Assembly: GCA_029204045.2 (NCBI GenBank) | Contig: CM055072.1 | Coordinates: forward strand, 4,933,348-4,997,347 | Direction of reading: 5' to 3' | DNA from: Tillandsia leiboldiana | Lineage: Eukaryota; Streptophyta; Magnoliopsida; Poales; Bromeliaceae | DNA: 64,000 nt | Part shown: positions 10,330 to 19,049 of the stretch, piece by piece | Position numbering within the stretch: the first letter of the stretch is position 1 | Layout of the letters: each line of letters begins with the position of its first letter | Notes under the pieces: generated by a model | Databases searched by the model: none | Told to the model about the DNA's origin: nothing | Seen by the model: only the letters and a program-made list of their open reading frames with translations | Translations under genes and position numbers: made by a program

Positions 10330-11040
10330 GTTTGGCACGCCTCGTTTTGCGTGCAAGCTCATGGGAGACATGCACCGTTTTGTGTGCGAATTCGGCGAAT
10401 ATGCGCAGTTTTGGGCGCAAACTCGGAAAACACGCACCGTTTTGCGTGCAACGTTGAAAAGGGAACGTGCACCGTTTTGCATGCCAACCCGAGATACGTG
10501 CTTCGTTTTGCGTGCAGGTTGAGTTGTTGTGCACCGTTTTACGTACAAACTCTAATATTTTGCATCATTTTGCGTGCAGGATTAAAAATATGTGCACCGT
10601 TTTGCGTGCAACTCTATAGTAAAGCGTACACTATTTTGCGTGCCAATACGAGGTACGTGCTCCGTTTTGCGTGCAGATTGGACTAACGGGCACCGTTTTG
10701 CGTGTAGCTCTGATGTTGCGCATCGTTTTTCGTGTAGGGCTAGAAAAAATGTGCAACATTTTACGTGCAACCCTATAGTCAAGCATGCACCGTTTTGCGT
10801 GCAGATTTGAGGTACGTGCACCGTTTTGCGTGCAGATTGAATTGACGCGCATCGTTTTACGTGCCGACTGAAGCGTGGCCAGAGTTGATAGAGAGTTTGG
10901 GTCGTGGATTGACGACCTGTTAGCGCACCGTTTTGCATGTGGGTTTCACTGACGCGCACCGTTTTGCGTGCAGGTTTGGAGGACGTGCACTGTTTTGCGT
11001 GCGGTCTCGAGGGATATGCACCGTTTTGCGTGCAAGCTCC
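10330..11040 (+). repeat. 31-bp minisatellite of about 21 units in the Gypsy-A LTR
   Basis: The core GTGCACCGTTTTGCGTGCA recurs about 21 times with a spacing of 30-34 bases. Each core is a small inverted repeat (TGCAC...GTGCA) around CGTTTTGC. One unit (10396-10415) has changed both arms together to TGCGC...GCGCA. A 49-bp segment from the internal region interrupts the array at 10875-10923. The array is downstream of the TATA-like site, so it is probably transcribed. Confidence 0.85.
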
Positions 11041-11478
11041 AGGGAACAAGTGGAATCGCGCGGAGACTAATTGCAAGTGTTTACAAGTAATTGGGGACAC
11101 CACAAGGTGGGGGATTCTGCCGAAATTGGGTGACCTCTCCCCTTGCTCCTTTGCTTTTCGATTTAGAAGCATGATAGTAGCCTGTTAGAGGCGCCAGGTA
11201 ATCATGATTAAGATCACCTGTGTAAATGGATACAGATGGAAAGAGCAACTATTGGTTGTCGGAGATAGAGGATAAAATATGCATGTGTAGATGGACACAG
11301 ATGAAAAGTGCAACTGTTGGTTGCCAAAGACAGGTGACAATATGCATGCGTAGAATTAAATATTATTTTATGAAATAGATGATAATTGCATGCGTAGAGG
11401 ACAAATATTATTTTATGCTGGATATGAAAATAATTGCATGTGTAAAAGTGGATAATTATGTTATGACTGTGATCATAT

Positions 11479-12260
11479 TAGGGTACAACCCTAGGAATCA
11501 CGTGACATAAGGGAACAGGACTTATTGGTAGTAAGACTAGGAGAAATCCTATTATAGGGGTTTGACGAGTGACATCAACTTAGGAGTTATCCTAGGATTG
11601 GACGAGTGGCATTGTCTGAGGAGATAACCTAAGGACACTGGAAAGAGTGATCAACATAGAGTCAAGGAACTCTAGGATGAGTATGACATGGAACTTAGGT
11701 AAAAGGAACCTAAGGTGAACTAGAGGAGTTTAAACTCACAAACAAAAAATTAGAGTCAGTGTAACTCTAAGTTAAAAGTGGAGCAGGAAAATAGAGTTAG
11801 TATAACTCTAGGATTCAGTGGGGAATCAGAAAAAAGGGGATTAGATCCAAAAGTTAAAGAATTAAATAACCATAACCCTAGAAAGTCATAGGACGTCTGG
11901 GTAAATGGGTAAATTAGTTTAACTCCAATCAGAGTTAAATAAAGGAAAATGGGAAATGATCAAGTGTGGAGACATGAAAGGAAAAGAAAATGAAAATAGA
12001 GTTAATAAACTCTAAGTTAGATAAATTTGAAGGTAACTAGTGTCCTAGTGACATAGTGCAACCTTAAGGGTAATTGAAACATAAGGTTGTGAATTGAGAA
12101 CAAGTAAGACAAGTGTAAAAAGTGACTAGGAAACTAAAGTATTGCCAAGTGGCAAAACAAGTGGAGGTGTAAATGAACAAGATGTTCAAACCTAAATTGG
12201 TGTTGGAGACACCCAAATTATCCTAGAGTAAAGAACTTAGGATAAAAGAGATAAAGCTCA
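11479..12260 (+). repeat. Series of short hairpins with changing stems, Gypsy-A LTR
   Basis: At least nine perfect hairpins follow one another: TAGGGT/ACCCTA (11479-11493), TAGGA-GAAA-TCCTA (11538-11551), TAGGA/TCCTA (11581-11594), TAGAGT/ACTCTA (11657-11674), TTAGGT/ACCTAA (11695-11713), TTAGAGT/ACTCTAA (11750-11770), TAGAGTT/AACTCTA (11792-11810), TTTAACTC/GAGTTAAA (11918-11939), TAGAGTT/AACTCTA (11997-12014) and TTATCCTA/TAGGATAA (12218-12245). Loops are 3-12 bases. The strict pairing of varied stems points to selection on structure. Confidence 0.7.
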
Positions 12261-13704
12261 AGAGAGAGCAAAAAGTGATTAATAAGCAAGACAAGCAAAT
12301 TGCTTAAGACAAGAGAACAGAAAGAGGAATGATAAGAGTCCAAGTGACTCTCTAGTTATCATTTTGGCAAGACCTAGGATAAGAGGTAAATTGTTGCAAA
12401 AAGGCAAAGTTTAAAAGCAAGCTAAAAGCGGCTAAAAAAAGCATAAAGAGAATGTAAATGGCGCCTTCGAATTTGCGACTCGTCATTTGTGGGACAGGAC
12501 TCCCTGGGCAGTGACCCGTCGGACGAGATACTTTTGAAAGGCTTAAAGTGAAAGCAAAGAGCTAAATGCTCAAAGGAAAGAGAAAGAGATTTGCCAGTGG
12601 CAAAAAGTGAGCTATAAGCTCGAATAAGAAAGAAAAACAAGTGTTTAAAAGCAAAGAGGCTAAGAACTAAAGTAAAAAGAGAAAGAGAAAAGAAAAGAAA
12701 AGAAAGAAAATATAAAAATAAAACGGGCGGACCTACGGAGTGAAACGCGGCCCATGTTGGAGTTGTAGGCAGTGCCCCTCTCCCGGGTAGAGACCCGTTC
12801 GGGACGTTTCTTCCGTAGGACGGGGTAACACTTGCGGGCGTTATCGGCAACCTTAGAAATCTTATCTTATGGTAGCAGGACTACCGGGCTGGGGCCCGTT
12901 GGATAAGAATTTTTGAGGGTTAACTTGAACTAAAGCACCAGAATGTAAAGAAAAAAGAGAAAAATAGAGTGGCCAAGGTGGTCGGGTTAGTTGAACCCTG
13001 TATATAGCGGCATAGTTGCCGAGTTGGTGCTTAGTAGTCTAGTATGGCTAGACAGAGTAGTGCTAGGTCGATGAGTATACACAGATAGTGTAGTGATATA
13101 TTATATTGCATAGCCGCAATTTGATATTGAGGATTTTAGTTTCCTAGCACTCTATTATTATTGCTTCCATTGGACCAAGTGGTGTAGGACACTTTTTCTC
13201 GGTGGTTGAACCCACTAGGAACTCGATCGTAGTTCTCACACCCCTTGGGTGACATCCCCACAGGTTCGGGTATGGATACAGCGGTCGAGACGGTTCAGAT
13301 ACAGACGGCGAGGCCTGCGACAGGGGCAAGGCCCAGCAGCATAGAGACCTAGAGGGTCTAGCAGAGGTACCCTTTTTTATATGTTTCTTGAGTGAACATT
13401 GTATGGTGAGTAAATTATGTAAAAGAATTGTACTAATTTTATTTGCAAGTTCAGAAATGTAAAGTGTAATAAATTTAATTTATGGCTCACTCTTGTATGC
13501 TTTCATTTCCGCTTTAACTGTTTGTTATTGAATGAAAGTTTTAAATTAGTAGTGATTTTTAGTACTCTGATATTGAGTTTCCGCATACACTTGTTGTGTT
13601 AATATGAATGTTACCGTTCCTTTCGGGTAGTGAAGGGTCATACCCGATTGGCGGATCCGTTGGCGTGCCCGAACCGTACAAATTGGCGGTCTCGGGGCGT
13701 GACA

Positions 13705-14030
13705 GAGGCACTGACCATGACTTGGCACCCTAGATTTAATCCCATACTAGATAAGGATTATTGGCAACCATATTCTGGTTCTATTTTGATTCCAGTTGAG
13801 TCTATGCGGAGGTCAAAGAAGGGTCGTCCAAAATCAACGCGCATTCGTAATGATATAGACATAAGAGAGAAAAAAACAGATTATATATGTGGAATCTGCA
13901 AACAGAAAAGACATAATAGGCAAAAATGCTCCAACCAAGATCAATCAGGTGATATCAAATATTATCATATTACTTTATATATTGTTTGAAAATATAGTTC
14001 ATAACATTTTTTTTTAATATAGGTACTTAA
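13705..14030 (+). pseudogene. C-terminus of a MULE/FAR1-type transposase-like gene, truncated by Gypsy-A
   Basis: Directly after the Gypsy-A LTR an open frame continues with a Trp/Tyr/Pro-rich segment (WQPYSGS), then KKGRPKSTRIRND, then a CCHC zinc knuckle (C-GI-C-KQKR-H-NRQK-C). This order is typical of the C-terminal tails of plant MuDR/MULE-type transposases and related FAR1-like proteins. A plausible 74-bp intron (GT at 13949, AG at 14022) would join to a last short exon, giving Ser-Gly-Thr and a TAA at 14028-14030. Everything upstream is missing, because Gypsy-A inserted here or brought unrelated DNA next to it. The family assignment is by motif only. Confidence 0.5.
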
Positions 14031-15041
14031 CAATAAATATGATATGCTTTTTCATCGAGAACGAGATATGGTATAGAAGATCATAAACATCGAGCACGAA
14101 GAATTAAGGCATCAAGTTGGAAGAATTAAGAATGATTTAAATTAAGTAATTGTAATGTTATTTTATGTATGAACAATTAATATTTTTGTATGACTGAATT
14201 ATTTATTTTCAATGTTTACTGAATATTTAGTTTTTTTGTGTGCTTATCTTTATTATTTTTAATATATATTTTTGTTATTTTAATTTGTTTGGAAAAATCA
14301 TTAGTGATAATGTGATATGTGATTAATNNNNNNNNNNAAAAAGTTAAATATGCTTTGAGAGCACCTCAATTATTGGTAGTTTGAAACTTATCCCTTGACT
14401 TTATATTTTTTTTTCTTAATAAATTTTGTTTATGAAACTTACACGAGTTGTGATCCAGTTTGATCTAATTATATATTTTGTAATTTTAATTTTATTTTTT
14501 AAAATTTTAATTTATTTAATCAGAATTATATAATGACTCTTTCGCTCCAAAATTTAAATATTTATTTTTTAAAAAAAAGCTTGATTTTAATAATTCGCAT
14601 GATTTAGGTGACTATTTTATTTTAAAAGTAGACTATGGATGGATTTAAATTTTGTAACAAAAAATGAAGATCAGGAGCTGAAATTGAAAAATATGAAGTC
14701 GAATTAAAAATAGATCATAAGTTAAATAAATTTTTATCTGCAAAAAAAAAATTACAGAATAGTAAGATATATTTTTTATTATTTATATGATAATAAAATA
14801 AAAATGTATTAAAAACAAAAGAGGTGAATAAAAATATATCTATAAAAAAGTAAAGTTATCCGTATATTTCAAATAAAATGTATAATATATAACAACTATT
14901 TCTAGTGCAAGTGATAAAGGACTTGATGATTGATATCCGAGACCCGAATTCGAAATTTAGTTACTTTATATTGCCGGCCAAATTTATTTCAAAAATAGAC
15001 GAAACAGCATACCACCTTTCTTTATATATATATATATATAT
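14031..15041. other. AT-rich intergenic DNA with a 10-N gap
   Basis: No coding region is recognisable. A 10-base N run lies at 14328-14337. The first 300 bases could be the 3' UTR of the truncated transposase-like gene. The remainder is A/T homopolymer-rich. Confidence 0.6.
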
Positions 15042-16075
15042 AATACATATTTAGTGGACTTTCTCAAAAAAAAAAAAAAAAAAAAAAAAAAAAGAAAAAA
15101 AGTGTAATATACAATGCACATTTAGTGGACCTCCCTTTTTAATTCCCTTCTTCCCTAACATCTAATTCAACCCTCTCTTCTCTCTATCCAAATCCTAAGC
15201 TTTTTTTTCTTTTTTTTTTAACTCTTCTTCGGAGCCAGGGTTGGGAGGAGGAGGAGAGCTTCTTGGCGGGGGCGGCAGTGGAGTCGAAAAAGAGCATAGA
15301 AATAAGAAGGGTATTATCGTTATTTTGTCTATTTTGTTAATTCCGTTACTCTCTAAAAATAATTACGTAATTACGAGAAGATAAAATATAGACTTTTTAT
15401 AGACAGGAGAAAAAAATAAAAAAAACGATATATTATAAAAAAATTTACTATAATTTAGTCTATATATAATACACATTTAGTGAACTTTCTCAAAAAAAAA
15501 AAATGTAATGTATAATGCACATTTAGTGGACGTGTTCTCTTCTCCCTTTTTAATTCCCTTCTTCCCCAACATCTAATTCAACCCTCTCTTCTCTCTGTCC
15601 AAATCCTAAGCTTTTTTTTCTTTTTTTTTTTAACTCTTCTTCGGAGTCAGGGTTGGGAGGAGGAGGAGAGCTTCTCGGCGGGGGGGGCAGTGGAGTCGAA
15701 AGGGAGCACAGGGATAAAAAGAGTATTATCGTTATTTTGTCTATTCTGTTAATCCCGTTGTCCCTTAAAAATAATTACGTAATTACGAAAATACAAAATA
15801 TAGTCTTTTTATAAACAGAAAAAAAAAAATAAAAAAACTATATATTATAGAAAATTTTTCTGTAATTTAGTCTATATATAATACACATTTAGTGAACTTT
15901 CTCACAAAAAAAAAAAAAATAAATAAAAAAATAATGTATAATGCACATTTAGTGGACCCTGTTCTCTTCTCCCTTTTTAATTCCCTTCTTCCCCAACATC
16001 TAATTCAACCCTCTCTTCTCTCTATCCAAATTCTAATCTTTTTTTTTTTTTTTACTCTTCTTCGGAGCCATGGTG
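15042..16075 (+). repeat. Promoter/leader of the RING-H2 gene in three tandem copies
   Basis: A segment starting AATACACATTTAGTG recurs at 15042, 15468 and 15880 (periods 426 and 412). Each copy has TATATATAATAC, a poly-A stretch, a pyrimidine-rich leader (CCCTTCTTCCCCAACATC) and CTCTTCTTCGGAGCCA. The first two copies continue with a G-rich stretch (GGGTTGGGAGGAGGAGGAG). The third diverges at GCCATGG and leads into the RING-H2 gene. This looks like tandem duplication of a promoter plus 5' UTR. Confidence 0.75.
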
Positions 16076-16087
16076 ATTTTCTATTAA
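16070..16087 (+). CDS. Possible five-codon upstream ORF of the RING-H2 gene
   Basis: An ATG in a strong plant context (GCCATGG) opens a frame reading Met-Val-Ile-Phe-Tyr-stop, 98 bases before the main ATG at 16185. If the transcript starts in the third leader copy, this uORF would be scanned first and could lower translation. It exists only in the third leader copy, because the other two have GCCAGG. Confidence 0.35.
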   Translation: MVIFY

Positions 16088-16184
16088 GTAAAAGGAAAAA
16101 AAAAAAAAAAAAAATCATATAAGAGAAGCAGTAAAAGCTCAAGTGAGATTACTACTGCCCCAAGAAGCGCTTCTCCTTCCAGTA

Positions 16185-16646
16185 ATGGCTTTGGCGCTAT
16201 TTGGAGTCGCCGCGCGAATAATGGTCGTTTCTTCTGTCGTCTCCGCCGTGATTCCGCTCACCGCCGTCGGCATCTTGGTGGTGCTTCAAGCCCTCACCGT
16301 CTGCCGCGCTTTCAAGGGGCTGCTCCAGACCGCCTCGACAATCCAGAGTCACGGCAACAGAAGCCGCAAAGGGTTATCTCCCGAGGAACTGGAGAGACTC
16401 CCTTACTTCAAATTCCGTAGAGAAAAAAATATAAAAGAAAATGTTCTTACCAACTGTACTATTTGTTTGGAATACTTTCAAATAGGAGATAGCTGCAAAG
16501 TATTATCACCGTGCAAGCATGGCTTTCACAAATATTGTGTGGATAATTGGCTGCTGATGAATCCAATTTGCCCGCTATGTCGAACCCCCGTCGTCGTCCT
16601 CGCAGCAGCTGCAGATCCCCGGAACACAGCTTCTACTGCTGTATAA
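16185..16646 (+). CDS. ATL-like RING-H2 finger protein (probable E3 ubiquitin ligase)
   Basis: A 153-residue single-exon protein. Residues about 13-40 form a hydrophobic segment (IMVVSSVVSAVIPLTAVGIL), probably a membrane anchor. Residues 63-76 (GLSPEELERLPYFK) resemble the GLD motif of the ATL family. The RING-H2 finger spans residues 91-132 with all eight ligands in C-x2-C-x15-C-x-H-x2-H-x2-C-x10-C-x2-C order, the Pro before the third Cys and the Trp after the sixth ligand. Such proteins transfer ubiquitin from an E2 to targets at membranes. The start is the ATG at 16185; a longer open frame from a GTG at 16143 has no upstream ATG support. The upstream region is triplicated and a decayed copy lies 0.5 kb downstream. 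It is the only intact host-like gene in the window. Confidence 0.85.
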   Translation: MALALFGVAARIMVVSSVVSAVIPLTAVGILVVLQALTVCRAFKGLLQTASTIQSHGNRSRKGLSPEELERLPYFKFRREKNIKENVLTNCTICLEYFQIGDSCKVLSPCKHGFHKYCVDNWLLMNPICPLCRTPVVVLAAAADPRNTASTAV

Positions 16647-16831
16647 TAGGTATATGAAATTATAGAACTTTGTGTTTCAAGAGTTTACAATTTAGCTTTA
16701 ATAATGAAGTAATTAAGAGTTTCAAACTTTCATATTTTAGATCTTAGAGAAAGAGATAAATAAAATATAAATTAACTGTAATTTGTGATTTTTAAAATAG
16801 GATGATTCTTCTTTCCTTTAACTTTTGCAAA

Positions 16832-16836
<5 letters not shown>

Positions 16837-16894
<58 letters not shown>
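16837..16894. repeat. (AT)n microsatellite beside MITE copy 1
   Basis: About 58 bases of pure AT dinucleotide repeat end exactly where MITE copy 1 begins. A further (TA)n of about 23 bases (17067-17089) starts where the MITE ends. Confidence 0.95.
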
Positions 16895-16897
<3 letters not shown>

Positions 16898-17066
16898 CAA
16901 TGCTACATGTACACTCCGAAGGGGTGTATATCATACACCTCCACCATTTTAATGGTGGCGATATCTTTTACGGGTCACATCGATTGACCCATCATCACAC
17001 CCCACCCATTGGATGGGTGGAGTGTGTGATATACACCCCGTTTTGGGTGTACAAGTATCATTTCCC
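16895..17066. mobile_element. 172-bp MITE, copy 1, embedded in (TA)n
   Basis: The terminal inverted repeats read AATGCTACATGTACAC on the left and, inverted, AATGATACTTGTACACCC on the right. The interior has a palindromic segment around GGGTCACATCGATTGACCC. The element is flanked on both sides by (TA)n. Its length equals copies 2 and 4. There is no coding capacity. The TA flanks suggest a TA target site, as in Tc1/mariner-related MITEs or the rice Micron type that sits in (TA)n. Confidence 0.8.
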
Positions 17067-17100
17067 TATATATATATATATATATATAAAAATATAAATA

Positions 17101-17400
17101 AAAATATTTTTACCGACGACTGTACTATCAATTTTGAAAATTTTCAAATGAAATAAGTTACTGCAGTCATGCAAGCATTGTGTGGACAATTGGTTCTTCT
17201 GTATAATAGGTATTTGAAATTACAAAACTTCAGGGTTCAGCAGAGTTTACAATTTAGCTTTAATAATAAAAATGTAATTAAGAGTTTCAAACTTTTATAT
17301 TTTAGATCTTAGAAAGAGATAAATAAGATATAAATTTACTGTATTTGTGAGTTTTTTATTAAATTGTTTGATTTTTTAAAGTAGAATGATTCTTTGTTTC
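17101..17400 (+). pseudogene. Decayed partial tandem copy of the RING-H2 gene
   Basis: 17101-17215 matches parts of the RING-coding region (around 16450-16560) with internal deletions and substitutions. The RING ligands are lost, but the GTGTGGACAATTGG stretch (Cys-Val-Asp-Asn-Trp) remains. From about 17202 the match continues through CTGTATAATAGGTAT and the whole 3' flank of the RING gene to about 17400. This is a duplicated gene 3' end, not a processed copy, because the untranscribed flank is included. Confidence 0.75.
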
Positions 17401-17724
17401 TTGTAGATTTTTTTTTAAAAAAAAAAATTAAAGGTAGTTGGTGTAAATTTGATTAATTTATTTAAATGACAGTGAAATTTAAACCTGATTAAACTTTTAA
17501 TAAATTAATTAAATTTCTTATGCCAAGTAAAGAAGTGCTATATTTGACATTTTTATATTTTAGAAAATAGAAACTACAAAAGTTGGTGTATCTTAAAAAT
17601 ATCATTTTTTTTTAAAACAAAAAAGTTACTAAAAGATTTTATAAAAATTTGTAGCTCAATTAGCTATTAGTCCTTAATTAATCTGATATAATTTGCTAAA
17701 AAGTAGTTTAATATAATAAATTAA
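17401..17724. other. AT-rich DNA, nothing recognised
   Basis: This stretch is A/T-rich with no open frame or repeat family that I recognise. Confidence 0.6.
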
Positions 17725-17896
17725 GGAAAATGCTACTTGTACACCCCATTTGGGGGTGTACATCGCACACCCCACCCATCCAATGGGTGGGGTGTGGTGA
17801 GGGGTCACTTCACAATTTGTGAAGTGACCCTCCCATCCTTAGATGGGTGGGTGTAAGATGTACACCCCCTTTGGGGGTGTACATGTAGCGTTGCTC
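17725..17896. mobile_element. 172-bp MITE, copy 2
   Basis: The best preserved copy. The ends are GGAAAATGCTACTTGTACACC and, inverted, GAGCAACGCTACATGTACACC. It contains three palindromes in a row: TACACCCCATTTGGGGGTGTA, a central GGGTCACTTCAC/GTGAAGTGACCC, and TACACCCCCTTTGGGGGTGTA. It would fold as a cloverleaf-like or cruciform structure. There is no (TA)n around this copy. Confidence 0.85.
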
Positions 17897-18147
17897 ATAA
17901 ATTAATAGAATTACCAATTAATTTGAGTGGTTGTAATATATAAAGTTCCCATAGTTGAGGGGGTTTTTAATATATTTTCACCCCTGAAAAACCTAGGCAA
18001 TAGGCACACACCCCCACCGCCACCCCAAACCACCAGACATGTTAATTTTCATATGATATTTAATAATTTTCATATGATATTTAATAATGTGGACAGGTGA
18101 TTTGGACATCCTAGAATTAAAAATAATATTATAATAATAAAATTTTA

Positions 18148-18336
18148 GAAAAATGCTATGTGTACACCCGTAAGGGGTGTACATCTCACACCCCCACCCA
18201 TCTCACACCCCCACCCATCTAAGGGTGGGGGTGTGATGATGGGTCACTTGATGTGACCCGTAAAATATATCGCCACTATTAAAATGCTGGAGATGTATGA
18301 TGTACACCTCTTCGGGGTGTACATGTAGCATTGCTC
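18148..18336. mobile_element. 172-bp MITE family, copy 3 (189 bp)
   Basis: Same ends and interior as copy 4. The extra 17 bases are a direct duplication of CACCCATCTCACACCCC near the left end. Confidence 0.85.
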
Positions 18337-18361
18337 TTTTAGGAATTTAATACTATCAATA

Positions 18362-18364
<3 letters not shown>

Positions 18365-18430
<66 letters not shown>
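18365..18430. repeat. (TA)n microsatellite
   Basis: About 66 bases of TA repeat, ending exactly at the start of the next foldback element. Confidence 0.95.
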
Positions 18431-18435
<5 letters not shown>

Positions 18436-18652
18436 GCTGAAATGCTATTAATAGTATTAAGTTATTTGTGTTATTAAATTTTTAGCCATAAGATTAAAAA
18501 ATGTATGGTTGAGATGATAATGAGTTCCTTGGGTTTAATAGGTGGTTGGAAAATAGTAAAATCTAATGGGTGAAAATGATCAAAGGGATTAATCTAAGAG
18601 TAGAAAATTTGATAGCACCAATAATTTGGTACTATTAATAGTATAGTAACCG

Positions 18653-18655
<3 letters not shown>
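18431..18655. mobile_element. Foldback MITE family 2, copy a
   Basis: Left end TTAGGCTGAAATGCTATTAA, right end GTACTATTAATAGTATAGTAACCGGAC. The interior shares TTTTTAGCCATAAGATTAAA and AGAAAATTTGATAGCACCAA with the other copies. It lies between two (TA)n tracts with no other flanking DNA. Confidence 0.75.

Positions 18656-18737
<82 letters not shown>
18656..18737. repeat. (TA)n microsatellite
   Basis: About 82 bases of TA repeat between two foldback elements. Confidence 0.95.
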
Positions 18738-18741
<4 letters not shown>

Positions 18742-18970
18742 GGCTAGAATACTATCGATAACACCAAGTCATTGGTGCTATCAAGTTTTTAGCCGTTGGA
18801 TGAAAAAATATGCGGTTGGGATTATAGTGGTCCCCTAGGGTTTACTAGGTGGTTGGTTGAATAGTAAAAATATTAGGGGACCATTATAATCCCAACCGCA
18901 TATCTTTTCATCCAACGGCTGAAAACTTGATAGCACCAATTGTTTGGTACTATCGATAGTATTCTAGCCG

Positions 18971-18973
<3 letters not shown>
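18738..18973. mobile_element. Foldback MITE family 2, copy b: near-perfect inverted repeat
   Basis: This 236-bp element is an almost complete inverted repeat. The left arm has GGCTAGAATACTATCGATA, CGTTGGATGAAAAAATATGC and GGTTGGGATTATAGTGGTCC. The right arm has their complements in reverse order, ending in TATCGATAGTATTCTAGCC. The loop is about 35-40 bases (GGGTTTACTAGGTGGTTGG region). A transcript would form a long hairpin. (TA)n flanks both sides. Confidence 0.8.

Positions 18974-19046
<73 letters not shown>
18974..19046. repeat. (TA)n microsatellite
   Basis: About 73 bases of TA repeat following copy b. Confidence 0.95.

Positions 19047-19049
<3 letters not shown>

Larger units (their letters stand above)
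4951..13704 (+). mobile_element. Gypsy-A: non-autonomous gypsy LTR retrotransposon with very long LTRs
   Basis: The element consists of a 5'-truncated 5' LTR (4951-6612), an initiator-Met PBS, a 2252-bp internal region without pol, a polypurine tract and a complete 4840-bp 3' LTR (8865-13704). The last 1.66 kb of the two LTRs match nearly base for base, so the insertion is fairly recent. The start of the 5' LTR lies outside the window beyond the inserted Sire-1. The tail before the 3' LTR has the 'TTCGAGGACGAAACTT' style typical of del/Tekay elements, so it probably depends on del-type proteins supplied in trans. It resembles a LARD or TR-GAG type element. Confidence 0.85.
8865..13704 (+). 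repeat. 3' LTR of Gypsy-A (4840 bp)
   Basis: It begins TGTAATGTACC right after a polypurine tract and ends GGGGCGTGACA. In order it holds: a GC-rich U3 with GCGCCCGAAA and CTGTAGC repeats (about 9335-9990); four G-box/CCAAT modules (9626-9870); a TATA-like CCTATATGGG (9997-10006); a 31-bp minisatellite (10330-11040); a series of AT-rich hairpins (11479-12260); and a distal part shared with the 5' LTR. Its length is unusual even for del-type elements. Large apparent ORFs in the GC-rich U3 have no recognisable protein similarity. Confidence 0.9.

Noticed and set aside
10330..11040. Regularly spaced repeats that look like a CRISPR array
   Set aside because: Units are degenerate, the 'spacers' are only about 12 bases, and the array lies inside a plant gypsy LTR. 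It is a minisatellite.
16143..16184. Longer N-terminus for the RING-H2 protein
   Set aside because: It would need a GTG start at 16143. The in-frame ATG at 16185 gives a normal ATL-like protein with a membrane segment.
16802..16987. ORFs with long Tyr-Ile repeats at the (TA)n tracts (also 19860-20337 and 23233-23442)
   Set aside because: Pure microsatellite translation.
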